DNA from: Alphaproteobacteria bacterium
GTDB taxonomy: Bacteria; Pseudomonadota; Alphaproteobacteria; Micropepsales; Micropepsaceae
Assembly (NCBI GenBank): GCA_947465395.1
Contig: CANIAL010000004.1
Location: 62,001-126,000, forward strand
Length of the DNA: 64,000 nt
Direction of reading: 5' to 3'
In this document: positions 1 to 6,570 of the stretch, one piece after another
How positions within the stretch are numbered: position 1 is the stretch's first letter
Layout of the letters: every line of letters starts with the position of its first letter
Notes under the pieces: generated by a model
Seen by the model: only the letters and a program-made list of their open reading frames with translations
Database searches by the model: none
What the model was told of the DNA's origin: nothing
Position numbers and translations under genes: made by a program

Positions 1-1688
1 CCGGGTTCGGAGCGCACCGATGACGTGCCGCCCAGCTGCGCGCCAAAGGTGCGGATCAGCCGCGTGCCCACCGACTTTTCGCTGTCGTCCAGGGAAAAGC
101 CCATGCCGTTGTCGGAAATGCGAAGCCGCATGCGGGCGTCATCCGCCTGGTCCAGCTTGACCTGGATGACGCCATGGGTGGCCAGCACGGCTTGCGAATC
201 CTGGGCAAGCCCCTGCGGGCGGGGGAAGGCATGCTTGAAGATGTTGGTAAGGACTTCCACCGTGAACAGCGCCAGCGCCACCGCCACGCTGGACGCCACC
301 ACCAGGTGCGGCACATCGGTTTCGATGCGAACATGTTCGGAATTGCCCATGCCGTCTGCGATCTGGCGCGACAATTCCTCCAGCAATTCCTTCAGGTCGA
401 GCGTGGAGCGGTCTTCCAGTTCGTTCAAGATGCGGTGCACCAGCGCCAGCGCATTGATGCGGGTCTGGGCCTGCATCAAGGCATCGCGCGCGCCGGGGTC
501 CTTCACCTGGTTGGCCTGGATGGACAAAAGGCTCATCACGATCTGAAGATTATTCTTCACCCGGTGATGGATTTCCTTGATCAGCGTGGTCTTGAGATTG
601 ACCGCTTCACGCAGACGCCGGTCGCGGTCCTGGATGCCTTCGGCCATTTCGCTGAGCGCATCGCCCAGGTGCCGGAAGTCGGACGGCGCTTCGGCCAGGT
701 CCGGGCGGATGGTGTAATGGCCGCTGCGATAGGCCATGGCGATGCGTTTGAGGTAATTGATCCAGTGCGTCACCTGCCGCTCGGTGGCGAACCAGATGGC
801 GGCCCAGGCAAACAGGATCATGGCGATGGGCAGCAGGAAATCGATGCCCACATGCAGGTAAGTCTGGCGGAACAGGCGCGCATCGCGCTCGCCATAGGCC
901 ACGAAGATATTGTTGCCCATCAGGGCCACGTTGCCGAAGCGCCATTTGTCGCCTTCATTGTCATCGGCTTCCAGCGACACGCCCGTGGGAAAGCCCGCCA
1001 CGCGGCCGCCCGCGGCCATCACGGCCGCCACCGCCTTGTTGTTGCTGGCAAGGACCGCGCCATTGCGGTCATAGACCGCCACCACCGCCTGCGCCGGAAC
1101 GGGGCGGCTTTGCAGCAGATAATCAAACCAGCGCACATCCAGCGTCAGCGCCACCGTGCCGTCAAAGCGGCCATCGGCGTCGCGCAGGCCCAGCATGGTG
1201 CCGACGATCTTCTGGCCATTGGCGCGTGAGATCAGAAGCGGGCTGACGGCTTGCGTGTTGCTGGCGCGCGCATCCTGGAACACCTTTAAATCCGAGATAT
1301 TCACGCCCTTGGACAGCGGCGGCGCCGAACAGACCAGGGTGCCGTTGGCATCAAGACGCGCCAGGTTGGTGTAATAGCTGACACCGATCAGCGCGTCGGC
1401 CAGGATGCCGTCGCAGTTGCCGTTCATGCCGCGCACGTCTTGCAGGCTGCCCACGGCGCGCAGGATCTGTTCGCCTGACCTGAGGATGCTTTGATGGTCT
1501 TCCGCCGTGGTGCGCGCGGTCTGGATCAGCTCGTTGCGCACTTCGGCCACGTCGCGCTGCACGCGTTCAATGCCTTGCAGCAGGCTGACAAGGGCGATGG
1601 GCAGCAGCGCAATGGAAACGATGAAGAGAAGCCGGACGCGAAGTGAGCCGAGGCGCTCGGTGATGCTATTTGAGGCGGCGCTTCCCAT
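1..1688 (-). CDS. GSR sensor histidine kinase (HisKA_2/HWE type), C-terminus cut by window edge
   Basis: Membrane histidine kinase expected to phosphorylate the response regulator PhyR encoded just across. At least 562 residues are visible, and the gene runs off the left edge inside the ATPase domain. A first membrane helix lies at about residues 17-40 (RLLFIVSIALLPIALVSLL) and a second at about 279-300 (FLLPIAMILFAWAAIWF). They enclose an extracytoplasmic Cache-like sensor of about 235 residues. A HAMP-like linker follows, then the HisKA_2 motif KEIHHRVKNNLQ with the phospho-accepting His near residue 374, an N-box (EVLTNIFKHAF) and a G-box (DNGMGFSL). The chosen ATG (1686-1688) lies inside the end of ecfG, overlapping it by 23 bases, with GGGGA about 8 bases upstream. 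The overlap implies translational coupling in a nepR-ecfG-kinase operon. What the sensor binds cannot be told. Confidence 0.9.
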   Translation of the reverse strand, partial: MGSAASNSITERLGSLRVRLLFIVSIALLPIALVSLLQGIERVQRDVAEVRNELIQTARTTAEDHQSILRSGEQILRAVGSLQDVRGMNGNCDGILADALIGVSYYTNLARLDANGTLVCSAPPLSKGVNISDLKVFQDARASNTQAVSPLLISRANGQKIVGTMLGLRDADGRFDGTVALTLDVRWFDYLLQSRPVPAQAVVAVYDRNGAVLASNNKAVAAVMAAGGRVAGFPTGVSLEADDNEGDKWRFGNVALMGNNIFVAYGERDARLFRQTYLHVGIDFLLPIAMILFAWAAIWFATERQVTHWINYLKRIAMAYRSGHYTIRPDLAEAPSDFRHLGDALSEMAEGIQDRDRRLREAVNLKTTLIKEIHHRVKNNLQIVMSLLSIQANQVKDPGARDALMQAQTRINALALVHRILNELEDRSTLDLKELLEELSRQIADGMGNSEHVRIETDVPHLVVASSVAVALALFTVEVLTNIFKHAFPRPQGLAQDSQAVLATHGVIQVKLDQADDARMRLRISDNGMGFSLDDSEKSVGTRLIRTFGAQLGGTSSVRSEP

Positions 1689-2331
1689 TGACGTCGTCCC
1701 CGACTTTCCGACCGGGCGCCAGCTCGTCCAGTTGCGCCAGGATATCACGGGCCGCATCTCCTTTGGCGGGCCGCGCAATGTCGGCCAGCGTGTCATCGCC
1801 ATCCAGTATTTCTATCAGCGTCTTGCGCGCCCGCGCCACGCGGCTTTTCACGGTGCCCACGGCGCATTTGCAGATGGCCGCCGCATCTTCATAGGAAAAT
1901 CCGCCCGCGCCAACCAATATCAACGCTTCGCGCTGTTCGTCGGACAGGACACGCAGCGCCCGCGCCGTGTCGGACAGTTCGGCCGACTGCATCTGGTCCT
2001 CGCCACCGCCCGGCATGCGTTCGGCGGCTTCCTGGTCCCAGGGCGCCTGGCGCCAGGCGCGGCGGCGGTCGGAATAGAACTGGTTGCGCAGGATGGTGAA
2101 AAGCCAGGCTTTCAGGTTGGTGCCAGGCACGAAAGTGGCTCGGCTCTGCCAGGCCTTGACCAGGGCTTCCTGGGCCAGGTCATCAGCGCCGCCCTGCGTG
2201 CCGCACAGCGAGCGGGCAAAGGCGCGCAGGAAGGGGATCAGCGCCAGCAGGCCCGACTTGAAATCATCGTCGCCGCCGGACGAGCTGGGCGTGTTCTGGC
2301 TGGCATGGGTGGCGGGGTTGGAAAGGGGCAT
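1666..2331 (-). CDS. ecfG: EcfG-family general stress response sigma factor
   Basis: Alternative sigma factor of 221 residues that directs RNA polymerase to GSR promoters (GGAAC-N16/17-GTT). Region 2 spans roughly residues 28-95 (AFARSLCGTQGGADDLAQ, then LKAWLFTILRNQFYSDRRR). Region 4 spans about 125-180 (LSDEQREALILVGAGGFSYE, then VGTVKSRVARAR). The short spacer and the motifs are typical of ECF15/EcfG. It is held inactive by NepR, whose gene precedes it and whose stop codon shares one base with this ATG (TGATG). A perfect EcfG promoter lies upstream of nepR, so the operon is probably autoregulated. The family assignment is firm; target promoters are inferred. Confidence 0.95.
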   Translation of the reverse strand: MPLSNPATHASQNTPSSSGGDDDFKSGLLALIPFLRAFARSLCGTQGGADDLAQEALVKAWQSRATFVPGTNLKAWLFTILRNQFYSDRRRAWRQAPWDQEAAERMPGGGEDQMQSAELSDTARALRVLSDEQREALILVGAGGFSYEDAAAICKCAVGTVKSRVARARKTLIEILDGDDTLADIARPAKGDAARDILAQLDELAPGRKVGDDVNGKRRLK

Positions 2332-2561
2332 CAGGACGCCTTCTTTCCGGTTTTCGCCTCGTCGGCATCGTCAATCTTGCGCAGCAGGTCCAGGAATTCG
2401 TCCGGCACCGGCTCCTGCGCCACGCCGTCATACATGCGGCGCAGTTCGCGGCCGATGGCGCGCTGGCGGGCGCGGATGGCCCGGGCGTTCTCGCTGGGTC
2501 CGCCCTGGTTCTGGTCCGTCTTGTCTTCTTCGACCACGTTATGTTCCCATTGCTGCGTCAT
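2331..2561 (-). CDS. nepR: NepR anti-sigma factor
   Basis: Small anti-sigma factor of 76 residues that sequesters EcfG and is itself captured by phosphorylated PhyR. The conserved NepR core sits at residues 31-62 (RQRAIGRELRRMYDGVAQEP, then PDEFLDLLRKID), flanked by disordered, charged tails as usual for the family. It is first in the nepR-ecfG-kinase operon and overlaps the ecfG start by one base. The divergent gene phyR begins 188 bases away. A consensus EcfG promoter at 2651-2675 would give a leader of about 80 bases. Confidence 0.93.
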   Translation of the reverse strand: MTQQWEHNVVEEDKTDQNQGGPSENARAIRARQRAIGRELRRMYDGVAQEPVPDEFLDLLRKIDDADEAKTGKKAS

Positions 2562-2650
2562 AACAGCGCTCCATTCTGGCTAAAATCGTGTCAAACCAAG
2601 TACTTGACCGGAAAGATCACGCAGGCCAGCGTCACGCCCTCGCAGATGCA

Positions 2651-2675
2651 AACGTACCCTTTTTCAAAAGGTTCC
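2651..2675 (-). promoter_or_regulatory. EcfG-type promoter of nepR-ecfG operon
   Basis: On the minus strand the sequence reads GGAAC (2675-2671), 16 bases, then CGTT (2654-2651), an exact match to the alphaproteobacterial GSR consensus. It lies about 90 bases before nepR, as in other GSR loci where the sigma factor stimulates its own operon. Confidence 0.85.
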
Positions 2676-2749
2676 TCCATTCATGGAACTTTTTGGACGG
2701 GGGCGATTTTTCATGAGACGGTTCCCCCAGTCGAAGAGGCCTTATTTCC

Positions 2750-3466
2750 ATGAGCATGACCCAAAGCCTTGCGCCCCATCTTCCCTATCTTCGCCGTTAT
2801 GCGCGGGCGCTGACCGGTTCCCAGCGCAGCGGCGACGCCCATGTGCGCGCCGCCCTGACCGCGTTGCTGGAAGGCGAAGAGACCCTGGCCGAGGGCGTCG
2901 CCCCGCGGGTGGGCCTGTACCGGCTGTTCCATGCCATCTGGCAAAGCGGCGCCGAGCATTTCGACCAGGTGGAAGAGGGCGACAGCACGCCCGAGGGCCA
3001 TCTGCGCGCCTTGTCCGCCTCCAGGCGCGCCACGCTCCTGCTGACCGCCGTGGAAGCCCAGAAGAGCATCGACAAGCAGCTTGCCAGCCGCGTTCTGATC
3101 ATCGAGGACGAGCCCATCATTGCCATGGATCTGGAAAATCTTGTCACCGAGCTGGGCCACAAGGTCGTGGCCGTCTGCGCCACCCGCGACGAGGCGGTGG
3201 CCAAGGCCAAGTCCGAGCGTCCCGGCCTGGTGCTGGCCGACATCAATCTGGGCGAAGGCGGATCGGGCATTGATGCGGTGAACGAGATTCTCACCTCCTT
3301 CGACATTCCCGTGATCTTCATCACGGCTTACCCGGAAAAACTCTTGACCGGCGAGCGGCCCGAACCCACCTACCTGATCGCCAAGCCCTTCCTGCCCGAG
3401 ACGGTGCAGGCCACGGTTGGCCAGGCGCTGTTCTTCCATCCGGCAGCCAAGCAGGCCGCCGCCTGA
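2750..3466 (+). CDS. phyR: PhyR response regulator with shortened sigma-like domain
   Basis: Anti-anti-sigma response regulator of 238 residues. An N-terminal sigma-like domain (about 1-103: LAPHLPYLRRYARALTGSQ, PRVGLYRLFHAIWQ, LRALSASRRATLLLTAVE) mimics EcfG to bind NepR. A receiver domain follows (about 114-230) with acidic pocket IIEDEP, phospho-accepting Asp164 in VLADINLGEG, ITAYPEKLLTG and the Lys in IAKPF. Family members I recall are about 260-270 residues. Here, right after LLLTAVE, the sequence jumps to AQKSIDKQLASRVLIIEDE, so the usual FSEEEAAEILDV-type helix-turn-helix of the sigma4-like part is missing (about 25 residues). The reading frame is intact across the junction. The start at 2750 has a weak purine stretch upstream (GAAGAGG). 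Confidence 0.93.
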   Translation: MSMTQSLAPHLPYLRRYARALTGSQRSGDAHVRAALTALLEGEETLAEGVAPRVGLYRLFHAIWQSGAEHFDQVEEGDSTPEGHLRALSASRRATLLLTAVEAQKSIDKQLASRVLIIEDEPIIAMDLENLVTELGHKVVAVCATRDEAVAKAKSERPGLVLADINLGEGGSGIDAVNEILTSFDIPVIFITAYPEKLLTGERPEPTYLIAKPFLPETVQATVGQALFFHPAAKQAAA

Positions 3467-3505
3467 TCATTTCGTTTCACGTTTCACCCGTATTGGAGAT
3501 TTCAC

Positions 3506-3871
3506 ATGGCCGCCCGCAAAAAAGCTTCCAGCCACACCATTGACGCCAGGCTGACATCGCTGCGCCAGGATTTCGATGCGCTGCAGTCCGACATGAAGGG
3601 CCTGGCGGGCGATTTGACCGGCGTGGCGGCAGAGCGCGCCCAGATCGCCATACGTTCGGCCGAGGATGTGGCGGACCGCGCCATGCGCCTGGCCGAGGAA
3701 GCAGCCCGCGAGGCCAAGGCCGTGGCCGGCGAGCTGGCCGAGGACGTGGAAGCCTGGACCGAGGAAAATGCGGAAACGCTGCGCAATCAGGTTCGCGAAC
3801 AGCCGCTGGTCGCGCTTTTGATCGCGGGCGGCGTGGGCGCTTTCCTGGGGGCGATTTTTCTTCGACGCTAG
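3506..3871 (+). CDS. DUF883/ElaB-YqjD-like membrane-anchored helical protein
   Basis: Protein of 121 residues. The first 95 are a long charged amphipathic helix rich in Ala, Glu, Arg and Asp (for example ARLTSLRQDFDALQSDMKGL), with coiled-coil potential. A C-terminal anchor follows (VALLIAGGVGAFLGAIFLRR). This layout, including the Gly-rich helix and terminal arginines, matches the YqjD/ElaB (DUF883) family of inner-membrane proteins that bind ribosomes in enterobacteria and are stress-induced. It starts 39 bases after phyR on the same strand, so it may be co-transcribed with it. A function in stress is inferred from family and position only. Confidence 0.75.
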   Translation: MAARKKASSHTIDARLTSLRQDFDALQSDMKGLAGDLTGVAAERAQIAIRSAEDVADRAMRLAEEAAREAKAVAGELAEDVEAWTEENAETLRNQVREQPLVALLIAGGVGAFLGAIFLRR

Positions 3872-3904
3872 TATAAGCTCCGCGCTTCAAATGTCGGGGG
3901 TTTC

Positions 3905-4255
3905 ATGTTCGCGCGTCTGAGCGCCAAGGCTGTCCTGCTGGTGCTGGTGCTGGGCCTAGTCTTTTTTGGTGTCGGCCTGATCGGCATGGCCATCGCCACG
4001 GCGCTGGCTGCCTTGTTCGGCACCGCTGGCGCCTACGCCATCACCGGTGGCGTCTTCGTGATCCCGCCCTTGATCTGGGCGGTGGCGGTGCAGGTTACAA
4101 AACCCGTGAAACAGGAACCTCCGCCCGGCGCCCGGCAGATGGCAGGCGCCATCATGGCGGCGCTGGCCAAGGAAACACCCTGGGTGGCGATCCTGGGAAC
4201 GGCGTTAGCAGGCGCAGCGAACATGTTCCTCAGCCGCAACAAGTCCAAGAAATAG
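3905..4255 (+). CDS. Small membrane protein, holin-superfamily-like
   Basis: Protein of 116 residues with two N-terminal hydrophobic segments (about 8-35, LLVLVLGLVFFGVGLIGMAI, and 45-65, ITGGVFVIPPLIWAVAVQV). A loop with Lys and Pro residues follows, then a third, weaker segment (about 93-108) and a basic tail ending NKSKK. The topology and the neighbouring DUF883 protein recall the small phage_holin_3_6-type proteins that travel with DUF883 genes in alphaproteobacteria, but I cannot confirm the family. It begins 33 bases after the previous gene, probably in the same transcript. Confidence 0.6.
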   Translation: MFARLSAKAVLLVLVLGLVFFGVGLIGMAIATALAALFGTAGAYAITGGVFVIPPLIWAVAVQVTKPVKQEPPPGARQMAGAIMAALAKETPWVAILGTALAGAANMFLSRNKSKK

Positions 4256-4278
4256 CGCCGCGGAATTTTCGCAGATAC

Positions 4279-4304
4279 GGAACCGGGAACCCGGCCCGCG
4301 TGTT
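4279..4304 (+). promoter_or_regulatory. Candidate EcfG promoter before DUF1328 gene
   Basis: GGAAC (4279-4283), 17 bases, TGTT (4301-4304). The GTT core and spacing fit the GSR consensus, with T for C at the first -10 position. It lies about 30 bases before the start codon at 4333. DUF1328 genes often belong to GSR regulons. Confidence 0.6.
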
Positions 4305-4332
4305 TCTCCTTCGATCGTCGCAGGAGAATGTC

Positions 4333-4506
4333 ATGCTTGGCTGGGCACTTACCTTTCTCATTCTGGCACTGGTGGCCGGTTACATGGGCTTTTTCGGCCT
4401 TGCCGGACTGGCGGCATCCATCGCCAAGCTCCTGTTGATCGTTTTTGTCATTCTCTTGATCGTCAGCGCCTTTTCGGGCGCGCTACGCGGGCGGCCACCG
4501 GTATGA
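4333..4506 (+). CDS. DUF1328 small membrane protein (YtjA-like)
   Basis: Protein of 57 residues that is almost entirely two membrane helices: LGWALTFLILALVAGYMGF at the N-terminus and IAKLLLIVFVILLIVSAF near the C-terminus, then a short basic tail. The MLGWA...FLIxALVAGxxGF...AxxAxxAK pattern is that of DUF1328. The ATG at 4333 is preferred over an earlier in-frame start because AGGAG lies at 4322-4326. Its stop overlaps the next ATG (ATGA). Function unknown; probably a stress-induced envelope protein under the EcfG-like promoter at 4279. Confidence 0.8.
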   Translation: MLGWALTFLILALVAGYMGFFGLAGLAASIAKLLLIVFVILLIVSAFSGALRGRPPV

Positions 4507-4679
4507 GCCACTTGCAAGAATACCTGCATACAAAACGCAACGACTATCCCATCACCGAGCATCCCTTGGCCGGGGTGATCGCGGTGTTGCTGCTGCTGGC
4601 GCTGCTGTTCGTGTCGGCGGATTTCGGCGGGCCGCAGATCGCAGCGGTGCAGGCCTCATCCGCCCATGTGACGCCGTAG
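4503..4679 (+). CDS. Hypothetical single-helix membrane protein (58 aa)
   Basis: The ATG overlaps the DUF1328 stop codon (ATGA). The product has a polar start (MSHLQEYLHTKRNDYPITEH), one hydrophobic helix at about residues 21-40 (LAGVIAVLLLLALLFVSADF) and a polar tail. I do not recognise a family. The four-base overlap, normal coding composition and membrane helix support it as a real small gene translated with the DUF1328 protein. Confidence 0.6.
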   Translation: MSHLQEYLHTKRNDYPITEHPLAGVIAVLLLLALLFVSADFGGPQIAAVQASSAHVTP

Positions 4680-4739
4680 CCCAGCAACGCCCTGAATTTC
4701 CTGCAAAATACGGGCGGCCGAAAAAATCTTGAAAAACGC

Positions 4740-4764
4740 GGAACGGATTTTGGGGATGGTGGTT
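4740..4764 (+). promoter_or_regulatory. EcfG-type promoter of non-coding unit
   Basis: GGAAC (4740-4744), 16 bases, GGTT (4761-4764). Only the first -10 base departs from the consensus CGTT. No coding sequence follows before the terminator at 4846-4869, so it most likely drives a small RNA. Confidence 0.7.
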
Positions 4765-4769
4765 TTCAT

Positions 4770-4869
4770 CTCCGAGCGGACGTCCGATCCGGAACGCCCC
4801 CAGCCCCTTCGACAGCCCGCATTGGGTGTCCGCTCATCTTCTTAAGCCGCCTGAAAGGGCGGCTTTTTT
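4770..4869 (+). ncRNA. Candidate GSR small RNA (GsrN-like)
   Basis: An EcfG-type promoter (4740-4764) is followed within about 105 bases by a strong intrinsic terminator, with no open frame between. The predicted RNA of about 100 bases has a perfect 8-bp stem (GAGCGGAC at 4774-4781 with GTCCGCTC at 4828-4835) closing a region with a C-rich stretch (GCCCCCAGCCCC, 4796-4807). A short single-stranded link and the terminator hairpin come next. The Caulobacter GSR small RNA GsrN is EcfG(SigT)-dependent and acts through a C-rich loop; position, promoter and C-rich loop here fit that picture. Homology is inferred from layout, not from alignment. The exact 5' end is estimated. Confidence 0.6.
4846..4869 (+). 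terminator. Rho-independent terminator
   Basis: GCCGCC (4846-4851), six-base loop TGAAAG, GGCGGC (4858-4863), then TTTTTTA. It closes the candidate small RNA and would also stop read-through from the genes upstream. Confidence 0.85.
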
Positions 4870-4902
4870 ATTGTTTGTGTTGATCCCCCTCCGTCACAAC
4901 TC

Positions 4903-5020
4903 GGGTCTGCCAAAAGGCAGACACCTCGTTGCGACACCTCCCCCTTCTCAGGCGCTACGCGCCGAAGGGGGAGGGATCTGTCGGATGCGGATGGTCGCCC
5001 GCGGCTTCGCTGCGGGCTCG
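4903..5020. repeat. Degenerate copy of intergenic C/G-block repeat
   Basis: Contains a long hairpin, CCTCCCCCTTC (4937-4947) with GAAGGGGGAGG (4964-4974), whose loop carries GGCG/CGCC. It matches the first hairpin of the window's repeat family, but the central 'GGCCGTAGCA' part is not recognisable. It sits between the small-RNA terminator and the 3' end of the minus-strand glycosyltransferase gene. Nothing coding is seen in 4870-5027. Confidence 0.5.
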
Positions 5021-5027
5021 AGATTAT

Positions 5028-6413
5028 TTACGGCATCTTGCCAGGCAGATTGCCCTTCGGCGCGCTTAACGGATAAAGCCGGTAATGCGAGACGGGATAG
5101 CCCGCGCGCATCGTGTCCACCAGGCGTGGCGCGGTGATGTCGAAATATGGCTTCAGGCTCGCCGCGTCGTCGCGCTTGTCTTCGGTGAGATAGTAAAGCG
5201 GGCCAGCCAGCACGGGCGCGCGTCCCCAGGGAAAGCGGAAAGCCTCATTCACCTGCACCACCGGCATTTGCGGCTGATAGAAACGCAGCCAGGCTGTTGT
5301 CTGGTAATCGGTGGTGACGATGGTGGGATGATCCGTGGCGATATCGTCCGCCAGTTCGGGAAAGCCCGCGCCCAATACCCGCGCCACCGGCTCGCGGTTG
5401 CGGGGCGCAATTTCCAGCAGCGCCTGGCCATAAAGCGCCGCCAGCATCAACCCCGCCAACGGCAGCGCCAGTTTTGCACACCAGCTTTGCCAGTTGCCGC
5501 TGGCCGCCAAGATGGCGATGGCGGGAAAAAGAAAAGACGTCCAGTTTCCCTGTACCCGGTCATTCAGGGCATGGATCAGGAAATAGACCAGCGCCGGCGC
5601 GATCAGCATGGCGGGCAAAAGCAGCGCATCGCGGTTTTTCACTGCCCGCACAAAACCGAATCCGGCCAGCACCAATATCAGGGGCGTGATCAATCCGATT
5701 TGCGCGCCCAGGAATTCAAAAAGATAGCGAAGCGTAAAAGGACCCGTCTGCGCCACACGGCCAAACTGGAAGGCGAAGGTCATCCAGTGGTTCTGGGACT
5801 GCCACAGCAAGTTGGGCAGGAAGATCAAGACTGCCAGCGCCGCGCCCGCCCAGGGCCAGGGCGTGGCCAGCATCCGGCGCCGCGCGATGACGAGCCAAAG
5901 CAGCGCACCCGCGCCCAAAAACAGCGCCGAATATTTTGACAGCAATGAAAGTCCCGCTGCCGCGCCCGCCGCCAGCCACCAGGCACGATTGCGGTCCACC
6001 TGCGTCAGGCAATACAGAAACGCCGACGCCGTGACGATGGACGGCATGTCCGGCGTGGCGGCCATCAGGTCGGCGGCCATGATCAGCGCCAGGTTGAAGA
6101 TCAGCGCCGCCAGCATGGCGCGGCCGCGATCACCCAAGAGTTGGCGCGCAGCGGCGAAGACGAACCATGTCGCGGGCAATGACAGGACCAGCCCGGCAAA
6201 GCGCACGCCAAAACGGTTCTCGCCAAAAATCGCGCAGCCAAAGCGGATCAGGTACGCGATGGCCGGGGGATGGTCGTAATAGCCGGCGGCCAGGTGCTGC
6301 GACCACAGCCAGTAATAGGCCTCGTCCGCCGTCAGCGGCAGCATCAGGGACATGACAGCGCGCAGGATAACCAGCAGCGCAATCAGCCACAGCGCGGTCT
6401 TTGGCGCGATCAT
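5028..6413 (-). CDS. ArnT-like family 39/83 glycosyltransferase
   Basis: Integral membrane glycosyltransferase of 461 residues, GT-C fold. After a first helix (ALWLIALLVILRAVMSLML) comes the acidic loop motif ADEAYYWLWSQHL and then YYDHPP, the usual catalytic region of PMT/ArnT enzymes that use polyprenyl-phosphate sugars at the periplasmic face. Many further membrane helices follow, then a soluble C-terminal part. The start at 6413 is chosen because the open frame upstream (to 6590) runs through repeat DNA and would encode an implausible Pro/Arg-rich leader. The neighbouring gene (6571-7668) encodes a dolichyl-phosphate-mannose-synthase-like enzyme, a plausible maker of its lipid-linked sugar donor. 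The acceptor (lipid A, protein or polysaccharide) is unknown. Confidence 0.85.
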   Translation of the reverse strand: MIAPKTALWLIALLVILRAVMSLMLPLTADEAYYWLWSQHLAAGYYDHPPAIAYLIRFGCAIFGENRFGVRFAGLVLSLPATWFVFAAARQLLGDRGRAMLAALIFNLALIMAADLMAATPDMPSIVTASAFLYCLTQVDRNRAWWLAAGAAAGLSLLSKYSALFLGAGALLWLVIARRRMLATPWPWAGAALAVLIFLPNLLWQSQNHWMTFAFQFGRVAQTGPFTLRYLFEFLGAQIGLITPLILVLAGFGFVRAVKNRDALLLPAMLIAPALVYFLIHALNDRVQGNWTSFLFPAIAILAASGNWQSWCAKLALPLAGLMLAALYGQALLEIAPRNREPVARVLGAGFPELADDIATDHPTIVTTDYQTTAWLRFYQPQMPVVQVNEAFRFPWGRAPVLAGPLYYLTEDKRDDAASLKPYFDITAPRLVDTMRAGYPVSHYRLYPLSAPKGNLPGKMP

Positions 6414-6426
6414 GAAAACAAGCTGG

Positions 6427-6446
6427 ATTCCCGCTTTCGCGGGAAT
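6427..6446. repeat. REP-like palindrome
   Basis: ATTCCCGC-TTTC-GCGGGAAT, a perfect 8-bp stem with a 4-base loop, within the widespread proteobacterial repeat pattern ggattcccgc...gcgggaatgac. It lies just upstream of the 6413 start and immediately beside another repeat. Confidence 0.8.
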
Positions 6447-6463
6447 GACAAAGAAAAACACAG

Positions 6464-6560
6464 GCCCGCCTCCCCTGCGCGCGCATTTGCGCGCTGGCGG
6501 GGGAGGTGGCCGTAGCATCCCGCCGCTTGCGGCGGAAAGATGCGAAGGCCGGAGGGGGTA
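6464..6560 (+). repeat. Intergenic structured repeat, copy 1
   Basis: Runs from a C-rich block (GCCCGCCTCCCC) through GGCGGGGGAGGTGGCCGTAG to CGAAGGCCGGAGGGGGTA. The central stem pairs GCATC (left) with GATGC (right), enclosing an inner CCGCCGC/GCGGCGG hairpin. It separates the two glycosyltransferase genes. Confidence 0.8.
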
Positions 6561-6570
6561 GAAAAGAAAG

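Noticed and set aside
56..1229. Open frames on both strands over the left edge, e.g. 174-1229 on the plus strand
   Set aside because: The true gene is the minus-strand histidine kinase, which is cut by the edge; its frame gives clear kinase motifs and the others give none.
2685..2709. Plus-strand EcfG promoter for phyR
   Set aside because: GGAAC is present at 2685 but positions 16-17 bases downstream read ATTT/TTTT, without the GTT core.
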